Positions 21,180 to 30,045 of a DNA stretch of 64,000 nt are shown in pieces. The notes below the pieces were generated by a model. It did no database searches. It was not told where the DNA came from and saw only the letters and a program-made list of their open reading frames with translations. The DNA lies in the NCBI GenBank assembly GCA_012845835.1, contig JABAKD010000025.1, forward strand, positions 2,135,001 through 2,199,000, in the 5' to 3' direction. This stretch comes from Undaria pinnatifida. Lineage: Eukaryota; Sar; Phaeophyceae; Laminariales; Alariaceae. Each line of letters begins with the position of its first letter. Positions within the stretch are counted from its first letter, which is position 1. The translations under genes and the position numbers were made by a program.

Positions 21180-21530
21180 TGACTTGCGTCCGTCGCGCGT
21201 ATGCGTAGTGACAGCTACTACGTGTAATATGTACGTGGTAGTCTTTCTTGGGTGGCAAGCGGTATAGTCGGTTTTTCCAGGGGCGCGAGCAATGAGACGT
21301 GTGCACCGGTATGGACCTCGCACATCGTAGACAGACTCCCGATTTCACTTTTATATGTTTCTGGTGGAGGCATGAATTGCGTCAGCTGTGATTTATGCGT
21401 GTACCACCTCGGGTTGTTTGTGTTCTTCCCTAGGGTATTTCTCAGCTCCAGAGTGACTGGAGCCTGTCCTGTGACCACGGACTTGATTATGCGAGTTAAT
21501 TTGAGAACAACAACAACAACAACAACTGAA
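21180..21530 (+). mobile_element. CAA-2 SINE-like repeat (+)
   Basis: It aligns with 59460-59822 (+) and 56632-56990 (-): GGGTGGCAAGCGGTATAGTC, GCGAGCAATGAGACGT, TATGTTTCTGGTGGAGGCAT and GGAGCCTGTCCTGTGACCAC. It ends with GCGAGTTAAT, GAGAA and a (CAA)n tract. It has no coding potential. The simple-repeat tail and dispersed copies suggest a retroposed, SINE-like unit. No tRNA head was found. Confidence 0.65.
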
Positions 21531-22575
21531 ACATTGCCTGTTTCTTGACCTTTCAGCTGCTTCCTGCAAAAATGTTTTTTTTTGCCAACACGCGTTTGAA
21601 CTTTTTCGCGATTTTTTCTTCCTTTTTGTCTTCTTAGTAAGTTGAACTTCCTACCATTTGCCGCTTTTTGCCGCCTGTGCATTAGTTGCGGAACTGTCCA
21701 GCTTTAGCTCTTTTTTTATTCCCACCATTTGTTTTGTACTTGACGAATCTTCATCGGCTGAGATCTGAGCTCGGCTCATCAGCTCCTCACTGCCCAGCAC
21801 CCCATCGCAGCGCTATAGCTCACAGCAACGAAACCCCGTGCAGGGCCCTGCGATGCCCTGCGGCTCAGCTCAGCAGCGCACCGCAGCGCAGTGCTATCTC
21901 AGCAGAGCGAATCGCTATGCTTTGCCGTGCTCTGCCGTCGCGGTCGTTCGTTATTCATGATATCTAAAACTCCTCGTACGCTGATATTTAGGTATTTGGC
22001 GCTTTATTCTATATCGCGACATTTGTGTGGGCACTTTGTGCTGTCTAAAACTAAGCATGGCGTTGTTTGTTATCTCCACACTCGAGTCACCAAGGGCCCA
22101 AGATTCGAGACGAGACGAAGCAAGGTTATTTGCCCCGTCCCGTCCGAGACCCAGAGCAGCGTAGGGCACCAGCTGCCAGGGGTGTGAGACGAGGCATGCA
22201 CGGAAAGGGCCAGGTAACGTTGCCTGCAACAACTGCCCGCCACAGCAGTATAAACGCGCGGACGGACGCTGAGCGAGACAAGCGAGAAGTGCGCTTTTTT
22301 CGTATTTGGGCGGTATACGTACGCCCGAGCTGTTCTTGGATGTTGGCATATGTAGAGCTTGAACGAATAAAAAGGGGACAACATTTCCAAATTGGCATCA
22401 TTTCCAAATTTGAATCTATTTTTTTTCCCGGCGTCGCTTTTTTCATGGCGGCCTCGAAGAGCTGTTAGTGTTCTCCTGAGTACTACTAACTGTAGCACGT
22501 GGAGAGGGGAAAGCTCCGGAGATCCCTCTTGCGAAGTCGGTGAAAATTAATTACCGAACTCGCAAATGTATTTGG
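21531..22575. other. Unassigned sequence
   Basis: A GC-rich stretch with repeated CAGCGC/GCAGCGCA words lies at about 21780-21950, and a fragment of R8 at about 22240-22300. The word AAATTGGCATCATTTCCAAA at 22388-22407 also occurs near 19093. No gene is recognised. Confidence 0.45.
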
Positions 22576-22589
22576 TTGGTATTGTAGGA

Positions 22590-22860
22590 TACCCCACTAC
22601 TGAGTTACTGAGTCACGTGGCAGTGGGTAGTGCTGTGTCGTGAGTTCGATTCTCACCGCCGTCGTATTTGTCGTGTTCGAGCGTGCGCGCTGATGACAAT
22701 ATGAATGTATATTTTGGTAGTTTAACATGTCATGTAGCACTACCCACTGACTGAGTCAAGTGATTAAGTAGCTCAGTGGGCAGTGCTGTAGGATTTCTCG
22801 GTCAAGTCACTTTGTTCGAAGGGCGCTGTCCAACGCCTTCTATATCCGTCCCCTATTGTA
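22590..22860 (+). repeat. tRNA-like SINE remnants
   Basis: GTGAGTTCGATTCTCACC at about 22641-22658 has the shape of a T-arm with a B-box. GTAGCTCAGTGGGCAGTGC at about 22770 matches an A-box. The two do not form one tRNA at normal spacing, and no anticodon arm or acceptor stem is present, so these are remnants of tRNA-derived repeats rather than tRNA genes. Confidence 0.45.
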
Positions 22861-23081
22861 TATACCTGATCGTGAACGCGTACTACGTACGGGAGGTAAG
22901 AAGCACATCCGAGAATAGCGGGGACGATTTTGGATTTTGGATTCCTGGGCAGTTTTTTTTCCGAGAACGGGTCAACGCGTGGCGTACTAATCAATGACAC
23001 AGCAGCAATCTAAAGTATCGTAGTAGTCAACGATATATTCCTCAGGTACGCTGTTTTAAAATTCCGAGCTTCAAGAGCAGC

Positions 23082-23160
23082 AGTAGTAGCTGTTGTTGTT
23101 GTTCTTACATTAACTCGCATAATAATCAAGTCCGTGGTCACAGGATACAGGCTCCATCAG
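23082..23160 (-). repeat. 3' tail fragment of a CAA-type repeat (-)
   Basis: A (TTG)n tract is followed by CTTACATTAACTCGCATAAT and TCAAGTCCGTGGTCACAGG, the reverse complement of the CAA-2 3' end. The rest of the unit is missing, so only a 3' end was inserted or kept. Confidence 0.65.
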
Positions 23161-23299
23161 TAAATAATAATGTTGACTGCCACCATGGGCAACACCTCTC
23201 TGGGCACGTAACGCGGCGTCAACCATCGTAATATCATACAATATGGGGGAGGGAATGTAATCTCTACGCAAAGATCCTGTTTTGTTTTAATCAATTGTC

Positions 23300-23645
23300 A
23301 GCCGGCCGCTCCCGTGGTCTAGTGGTTTTACCCTCGAATACTATTAACGTTTGGTTGTCCTTGAGTTCGATACCCACCACGATGAGATTTGACTGTACTT
23401 GCAAAAATGCAAAAAAAAAAAAGGGATCAACTGCTGAGAGCGCCTGCAGCGTGGGTAGGTACAATTCGACGCGAGTCGACGAGGGAAGAAAAAGCTGGAT
23501 TCTCCTCGCGTAGAAATGAAGGCACGTGCCAAAGTGGGGAGGGTGGAGGAGGGCCCTCTATGTGACCCCGGATCTGAGTTACTACTGGGAGGGAGCGCGA
23601 GAGTGGTGCGGGGATAATAAATGGGATGAAAAAAGAACATTGCAA
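23300..23645 (+). mobile_element. SINE-B (+), tRNA-headed
   Basis: The head CCCGTGGTCTAGTGGTT resembles an A-box of the Asp/Glu/Gly tRNA type. GAGTTCGATACCCACCA about 50 bases on resembles a B-box. The body has an A-run near 23407, GAGAGCGCCTGCAGCGTGGG, GACGCGAGTCGACGAG and GATCTGAGTTACTACTGGGA, ending near AATAAATGGG. Minus-strand relatives lie at 32930-33230 and 42540-42800. Polymerase III promoter-like boxes plus dispersed copies support a SINE. Confidence 0.65.
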
Positions 23646-23734
23646 AGTAAATATTTTTATTACTACCAGCAAATAATATGTCAGTCTCTAGGAAATACGG
23701 ACGGCACTATCAACAGTCGTCATGGTGGAGACAC

Positions 23735-24300
23735 TCCAGATATTATTATAAAAAATGAAAATGCACTCCAGCTGTGAGATCGAAGGTTTCGTCGAAACTC
23801 ATCTTTGCAAGCTGTGTGTGATACTCCGATCGCGCGTATTACGAGTTGTGTGTCCTCATTAAGGATATAGGTCGGCGGCTCCCCTTGCAACTACAGTGTA
23901 GCTATCAGGGTCAACAGGGTGATTTTAGTTCTAGTCTGTGCGCGGAAACTATAAAACCCGTTTCTGAGGGGGACAAAGTCTGCCAGCAGCTGTGGAGGGA
24001 AGTGTATCCTTTTATCAAGTGAATCCCGTAAGTCGAATAACCGGTGAGGGTGGGGCGGAGTTTTGAAGGACGTGGGGGCCTGGTTTTGATCAAAAACGAG
24101 CGGGGTTGGAGAGAGGAGGGGGGGGGGGGACAGGGGAGGCGGGGGGGCGGACGGGCGGGCAATTTGTGCATGTAAGCTAAAAATCCTTTCAAGGGGATAA
24201 ATCTGACGGTTTTGGAAGAAGAAAAAAAAAAAAAAAAAATTGCACCAGTTTATCATCGGGGGGGGGGGGGGGGGGGGGGGGGGGGGCGAGGGGGTGTTAT
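23735..24300 (+). repeat. FBX arm (+), truncated
   Basis: Starts with AAAATGCACTCCAGCTGTGA and keeps the blocks through GAATAACCGGTGAGG and the second GGGGATAAATCTGACGG module. It ends in a run of about 28 G. Confidence 0.75.
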
Positions 24301-25010
24301 GTACTGAGGGGACGCGTCCGATTTCGACAACGTGAAAGCACCCACGAAGCAAAGAAAGCAGACACACATATCCCGCACCCCCGAGAAAAACAGAGAAGGA
24401 GCGGCTACGCCAACCTCTCCTACGAGCGAAGCCACCCCCGCACCTATCTTTGACAACGCCGCCGCAACGAGAGATCGCCCTCCTCTTCTTCATTTTCCTC
24501 CTCGCCCGCGACCACGCAGACCAATCAATGCGGCAGTCTTCACGTGACAAACAAAGCAATCTTCTTCCAAAACCTCGCCGGCTGACATGGCCCCATGTCG
24601 ACGTTTGATGCAAACCGACTTTACATCCTGTCAATTTCGAACCGGGGACAGCAGTGCAGTTTCTGCTTTAATGCCAAGGCCTATTTCGTTTCGCCTAGAG
24701 GCGACGCAGGTTCTCAATACTCTTTTCGGTATTTTTGTTTGATAGACGCCAACTTTTACTTGATGGCGCATTTAATATAGTGTGCTTCGCCTATCCTTGC
24801 CTTCTTTGTTGTTTAATATTACGTTTTTCTTCTGCCGAAGTATGACTTTCATAATTCCATGTTCGTATTAAACTCTTGGCCTTACTTTAAAGTTCAATGC
24901 ATGTCAAATCGGATAGCTACACCTTATTAAGTTGTCGAAGTGCTGCCCTGCCCTACCCGAAGCATGGGCGCAGGCGAATGCCATCGCCGGCGCCCTTGCG
25001 GAGCCCTTGT
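24301..25010. other. Unassigned sequence
   Basis: A frame at 24332-24547 (+) is Pro/Thr/Arg-rich with no recognisable domain. The rest is AT-rich with no gene seen. Confidence 0.45.
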
Positions 25011-25014
25011 ACCT

Positions 25015-25265
25015 AAAAAAAAAAGAAAAATACACTTCTGCTGTACTGTGAGAACGACCAAAACATGTTTTTTTTTTAATTAAAACTCAGCTTTGCCAGA
25101 TGATGCGTGTGTGTGATAGTTCGATCGCGCGTGCCACGGGATGTGTATACCCTCGTGAAGGATACAGGGCGGTGACTCCCCTGCTGCTGCCAGGGTCAAC
25201 AGGGCTAAGACGTGCAGCCTTGTTCTGCGCACGGAAACTGTATAAATAACCCGCATATAGATTGC
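25015..25265 (+). repeat. Strongly diverged FBX arm (+)
   Basis: Weak but ordered matches: ATACACTTCTGCTGT, GTGTGATAGTTCGATCGCGC, GGATACAGGGCGGTGACTCC and AGGGTCAACAGGG. This appears to be the oldest FBX copy in the window. Confidence 0.55.
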
Positions 25266-25424
25266 ACGGAAACGACTAAAAAACTAGACATCAGATATAT
25301 GTAAAATTCAGTATGCATGAAAACACTATGTGTTATAGTGTGAGTCAGCTGTTGGAATGGGCCACTCGAGTCTACCGGGTTCGTACGCAAGTTCCTGTTG
25401 TATTCCCTGTAATATATATTGTAA

Positions 25425-25880
25425 AATGAAGTTACACTCTTCTAGCTGTGAGATCGAAGATTTTGTCGAAACTCATCTTTGCACGCTGTGTGTGATACTC
25501 CGATCGCGCGCATTACGAGTTGTGTGTCCTCATCAAGGATATAGGTCGGCGACTCCCCTTGCAACTACAGTGTAGCCATCAGGGTCAACAGGGCGATGTT
25601 AGTCAGTCTGTGCGCGGAAACTATAAAACCCGTTTCTGAGGGGGACAAAATCTGATAGCTGTGGAAGGAGATGTATCCGTTCATCAAGTGAATCCTGTAA
25701 GTCGAATAACCGGTGAGGGGAGGGCGGAGTTTCGAAGGACGTGGGGCCTGGTTTTGATCAAAAGGGATCGGGGATGGAGGAGGGGGGAAAGGCGGGGGGG
25801 GGACGGGGGCGGCGGCGGACGGTCGGGCAATTTGTGCGTGAAAGCCTATATATCCTTGAGGGGATGAATCTAACGGTTTT
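25425..25880 (+). repeat. FBX arm (+), truncated
   Basis: Begins near AGTTACACTCTTCTAGCTGT (a small insertion in the terminus) and runs through AACCGGTGAGGGGAGGGCGG to GGGGATGAATCTAACGGTTT. R8 abuts it on the right. Confidence 0.75.
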
Positions 25881-25904
25881 GGAAAAAATAAATAAACAAA
25901 TACA

Positions 25905-26170
25905 CAAAATATATATGATCCTTTTTTTCGAGGCGACGGGGATTTGGTCAGCAGACTTTGTTTCGTCTCGGTCTCAGTATGGGATTCTCGGAACTGGAAT
26001 TCCTCCGTCAAATCGCTTCGTTCGAGCGCCGTCTTCGGGGCGCGGCTCCAACACCCCTCGCCCTTCATTATCCGTTCTGCGCCTCGACGTGAACGCGGAT
26101 AGATGCCGAGCGAGACATGCGAGAAGTGCGCAAAATTTTTGTATTTTGAACGATACGCTCGAGATATTCT
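25905..26170 (+). repeat. R8 dispersed repeat
   Basis: Second long copy of the repeat at 18785-19140, sharing GGAACTGGAATTC, GTTCGAGCGCCGTCTTC, CGCGGCTCCAACACCCCT and GATGCCGAGCGAGACA. Both copies sit directly next to an FBX end. Confidence 0.6.
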
Positions 26171-26920
26171 CCGGATCTCGATGTACATGGATGGAGATGT
26201 TGATAAAACAAAAGTTAGCAAGACATTATTTCCAAATTGACGCCATACTTTGTCCCAAGACAATAATACTGACTCTAAAACGATTCCCCATGGTAGTAAT
26301 CATAGTACGACGTACTCGAGCATTTTTTTTAAATTGAATATGGGTAGGTACATACGTTCATTGATATATACGCGGCGAGCGCACGCATGACTAACACGAA
26401 GAGGTAGTGATACATTAACTGCGCCAAAAAAAGCTAACCGCCACACATCAGCGTTTCGCGAGGTGCTGCGTCTCCGGCCTCGAGCGTGGTAGTTCGAGCA
26501 CATGGATAAGGTTTATACTCGTGCAAGTAATAAAGGTATGAGTAAGAGCACACCCTGACTGACGCTCTATTGCACACACGCTTTTTGTCTGACTTATAGC
26601 ATGGATGGGGAGGGTGTGCCAAAAATACAGGGGAATAACTTTCCGACACAAATATCAAGGTGAAAAGTCGTTCCTGCGCCACGAGAAGGTCGTAGTTGTA
26701 GAAGTAGACGGTATCCACGTTCGAAACCAGGCCCAGTGTCATATCGCCTCGGGGGGTTGTTCTTTCGCCTACAAGACTCCATGGAAAAATATAGGCGGTG
26801 TGGAAGGGGTGCTTTGTTGTTGCTGTAGTGCCTTTGTCTCTCCGTTGCTGTTTTGGTCGTTCACCACGGCCAAATGACTGAAACAGTGGTCGTGTTGGTA
26901 CGTATACCTGACAAAAAAAT
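26171..26920. other. Unassigned sequence
   Basis: A + frame at 26605-26877 (90 codons, with VVVVEVDGIHVRNQAQCH) and minus frames overlap it. None resembles a known protein. There is no other evidence of a gene. Confidence 0.4.
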
Positions 26921-26924
26921 GTTC

Positions 26925-27475
26925 TAAAAAATGAAAGTACACTCCAGCTGTGAATTCGAATATTTTGTCGAAACTCATCTATATATAGTATGCAAGCTGT
27001 GTGTGATACTCCGATCGCGCGTATTACGGGTTGTGTGTCCTCATTAAGGATATAGGTCGGCGACTCCCCTTACCACTCACTACAGTGTAGCTATCAGGGT
27101 CAACACGGTGATTTTAGTCAGTCTGTGCGCGGAAACTATAAAACCCGTTTCTGAGGGGGACAAAATCTGACAGCTGTAGAAGGAAATGCATCCGTTTATC
27201 AAGTGAATCCTGTAAGTCGAATATCCGGTGAAGGGAGGGCGGAGTTTTGAAGGACGTGGGGGCCTGATCTTGATCAAAAGGGGGGCGGGCGGGGGGGAAA
27301 GGGGGGAGGGGACGGATGGGGCAGGTCAATTTGTGCGTGGAAATTATAATTATTTCTTGTTAGGGAGGGGGGGAATGTGGCGGAGGGGGGTGGGGGCGGG
27401 AGGGGAAGGGCTTTAGGTCGCATAAATGTAGGGGTTGGCTATACGCGTGGTGCTAGGTCTAGGCGATGAATAATT
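26925..27475 (+). repeat. FBX arm (+), truncated
   Basis: Runs from AAAGTACACTCCAGCTGTGA to the block GTGGTGCTAGGTCTAGGCGA, including the GGGG-rich middle. It breaks off just after the GGTCTAGGCGATG block. Confidence 0.75.
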
Positions 27476-27622
27476 ATGTGTTGCTTCCTACGACTGATTC
27501 TACGATAGCCTGCCCCCAAAACTAGGGATTTTCTTCAGCGAACTTTTCATGGCTGCTCGAAACAAGGAAATATAGAACGTTTGAAACAAAAGTGTTCACA
27601 CATTTTCTTTCGTGCAAAGGTC

Positions 27623-28165
27623 TGTTGTTTTGTTGTTGTTGTTTTCTCACATTAACTCTTGTCAAAAAATCTAGAGTCCGTGGTCACACAAAGGTGCTGG
27701 AGCCCTAGGAAGATCCGAAAAACCAAGTGAAATCAAAACTCGTCAGGGAAATACTACGCTTTCCCGCCTAAAAACGCACGATACGGAAGAAGGCGCACAA
27801 GTGAAAAAATCAAATGTGCAAACTGAACTCACATGGCCGCGGGTATCCACTCAACTACAGCATAGAGTTCCCCCGTCCCCACAACTAACCAACTCGCGCT
27901 ACAAACTACAGCGATTGGGCTGCATGCACCGTACGAACCGCACGGTAATCGTGAGTACAGACGAACGCGCCTGCTGTCTGGGGTGCTGTCAGAGTGACGA
28001 CCCGCGGGCATGCAGTGAAACAAGAGCAATGGAACCAAAAACCACCGTACAGATATCAATGATCGCCCCTCCTTCCCGAGTTATTTGACAGGTTGCAGCG
28101 CAGCTACGACGCCCGTGCCTGAAAATTGAAATTTTTGGCGGGTCGTTCCCCTTGAAAGGTATACA
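27623..28165 (-). mobile_element. CAA-1 SINE-like repeat (-), long copy
   Basis: Reverse complement of 44205-44752. The (CAA)n tail is at 27623-27645, then come the inverses of GAGTTAATGTGAGAA, TGTGACCACGGACTCTAGA and GGATCTTCCTAGGGCTCCAG, the body, and a 5' part reaching TTTCAATTTTCAGGCACGGG near 28120. Compared with 35124-35544 it has about 120 more bases at the 5' end. This is the 5'-truncation pattern of target-primed retroposition. Confidence 0.7.
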
Positions 28166-28554
28166 ACTCTTCTACGAACTCTACAAAAACCAGTGACGTA
28201 AGTAACATGTTGTACTACTGCCCCGTAAAAATAATCCTTGAAAAAAAGACGATAGCTGCTCTCATGATGATGATGTGCGTGCCGGTCGTGGGTCTCCGTG
28301 TGCCATCCTCCTGCTGTGGTTCCCCATGGCCGCCTCATCGCCTTAGCTCACTCGGCCAGCTCCTTCGCACTTGGTCTCGTTCACATTCAATTCCAGTCGG
28401 TTCCCCTTCTCCCCCGTCCAAAAAAAAAAAAAAAAAAGGTCTATCGATGGATGACGTCGGGGTTTCGAGGGACACCGTATTTATGGAGATACGACAGCGA
28501 GCTGGTTTTGAAACAGGCGATTTCGTTGGAGAAAAGTTTTGGGGGCTACCTACC
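28166..28554. other. Unassigned sequence
   Basis: An A-run of about 18 lies at 28421-28438. A + frame at 28207-28587 crosses it with no recognisable domain and is probably spurious. Confidence 0.45.
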
Positions 28555-28690
28555 TTTTTTGTTTTTTTTTTATCCTCCGGCGGATGAGGAAAAATAAAGC
28601 TTTAGCTCACCACACTTCCGCGTATTTTCATACGCGTCGTGTGTCGATTTAACTCAGTTGCTTTCGCAGCCCAACGCTAGCTGCTACCGT
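28555..28690 (-). repeat. TL repeat (-)
   Basis: Read on the minus strand: GCTAGCGTTGGGCTGCGAAA, then CGCGTAT-GAAA-ATACGCG (a perfect 7-bp stem with a GAAA loop), GTGGTGAGCTAAAGCTTTAT, and ATCCGCCGGAGGAT before an A-rich tail. Other copies are at 41755-41880, 50960-51185, 54565-54780 and 59180-59345. Confidence 0.7.
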
Positions 28691-28744
28691 AGAACAACTC
28701 TTACTTGACGTGCTTCTTGTGATTGCTGATTGATCATCTCTAGG

Positions 28745-29010
28745 GAGTATTTATTAAAAATAAACCAACTCCAGCTGTGAGTACGACCGATTGAATGATT
28801 CAATCTCAACTTTGCAAGCTGCGTGGTATGTTAGATCTGTGTTTCATTTATGATATATATACGATATGGCGTTTGTAAATTAACCCTGGTTGTGAATACA
28901 CAGCTTGAGTTATATTGAGCTGGTCGCCCCGGTGGTCTATCTAGTGATTACATTCGTATACTGAGTCATCCCACGGCAGGGGTTGTACGTTAAGGGCCAA
29001 AAAGTCCCTG
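28745..29010 (+). repeat. FBX-terminus relic and SINE-A head relic
   Basis: CCAACTCCAGCTGTGAG at about 28765 followed by CTTTGCAAGCTGCGTGG is a decayed FBX end. GGTCGCCCCGGTGGTCTAT at about 28922 matches the 5' head of SINE-A, but the body does not follow. Confidence 0.4.
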
Positions 29011-29118
29011 GGCAATTGAGTTCCTCATGTATGATGTGAAGAACTGCCGGTCAATGAAGTAATTTCACGAGCACAAGACCAAGGCTACGGTAGGGGGGGT
29101 ACCCCCGTTTTCACTGGT

Positions 29119-29300
29119 GTGTTTAAGCCACTCGCACGAGTGACTCTGTACCTCACGGATGAAAACGGTTTAGGCAGTTGTTTTGGCGCAGCTTTGATCA
29201 CTTTTGCATTGCGGATTGATTTCGTCGATGTAAAACTTGAAGAATACGAAAGATCGCATAGGAACAAAGGGGTTACTCGCGCGAGTGACCCCTGCCACTG
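29119..29300 (+). repeat. R12 small element with palindromic ends
   Basis: Imperfect palindromes ACTCGCACGAGTGACT (left) and GTTACTCGCGCGAGTGACCC (right) lie about 150 bases apart. A relative at 41336-41505, in reverse orientation, has the same ends, spacing and interior words (GAGTGACTCTG-ACCTCAC and ACGAAAGA). It may be a short non-autonomous transposon. Confidence 0.55.
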
Positions 29301-29374
29301 AAATAAAAGGCCCAAAAGGGGACCCCCCTGGCATGACATTGCGTTGTCGAATGCATTACGATGCATTATCTCTG

Positions 29375-29460
29375 TGTCGTAGCTTGTGACCACAGAGCTG
29401 ATCTTTCTAGGGTGAAGAATCAGTACGGACACTGGGTGTGCTGGATGTCGACGAGTAGAA
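29375..29460 (+). repeat. R6 3' fragment (+)
   Basis: TTGTGACCACAGAGCTGATC, then CTAGGGTGAAGAATCAGTACG and GACACTGGGTGTGCTGG, match the 3' end of the R6 copy near 4160-4215. Confidence 0.55.
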
Positions 29461-29795
29461 GAACGGTTTAATGTGAAGAACACACACACACACACCGTAG
29501 CCTGGGTCACAATATATTTTAGGGCTAAGGCATAGAAGCTTGGTCGGGTTGTGCGAACGAATGCCTTCGAAGTCATTTTTCGGGTGAGATATTGGGGGGC
29601 CTCATGTGAGGAGCTCAGGGACTCATGCTGCAACCCCTACCGTGGGATGGCTCTACTACTAGCGTTGTTGGTCATTGAGGTCATATTTTACCACCGTTGT
29701 AAGATTTTTTTACGTTATTTGAAGAAATGCAAAATGAGGATCGTTCTTTCAACGAAGCGATTATTTCGGCTTTTTTCCGTTCTTTTCGTTTTCGC
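29461..29795. other. Unassigned sequence
   Basis: No gene or clear repeat. A minus frame at 29633-29085 crosses R12 and R6 and is not credible as a gene. Confidence 0.4.
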
Positions 29796-29799
29796 CCGA

Positions 29800-30045
29800 A
29801 ATATATTATAAAAATTAAAATACACTCCAGCTGTGAGATCGAAGATTTCGTCGAAACTCATATATATTTGCAAGCTGTGTGTGATACTCCGATCGCGCGC
29901 ATTACGAGTTGTGTGTCCTCATTAAGGATATAGGTCGGCGACTCCCCTTACAGCTACAGTGTAGCTATCAGGGTCAACAGGATGATTTTAGTCAGTCTGT
30001 GCGCGGAAACTATAAAACCCGTTTCTGAGGAGGACAAATATATAT
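29800..30045 (+). repeat. FBX terminal fragment (+)
   Basis: Runs from ATTAAAATACACTCCAGCTG to CCCGTTTCTGAGGAGGACAA, then is cut off by the next FBX start about 15 bases later. It is either a tandem duplication of the terminus or an insertion next to an older copy. Confidence 0.75.

Noticed and set aside
22598-22665. Possible tRNA gene from GTGAGTTCGATTCTCACC
   Set aside because: The T-arm-like block is good, but there is no acceptor stem, no anticodon arm and the A-box spacing is wrong. Treated as a SINE remnant.
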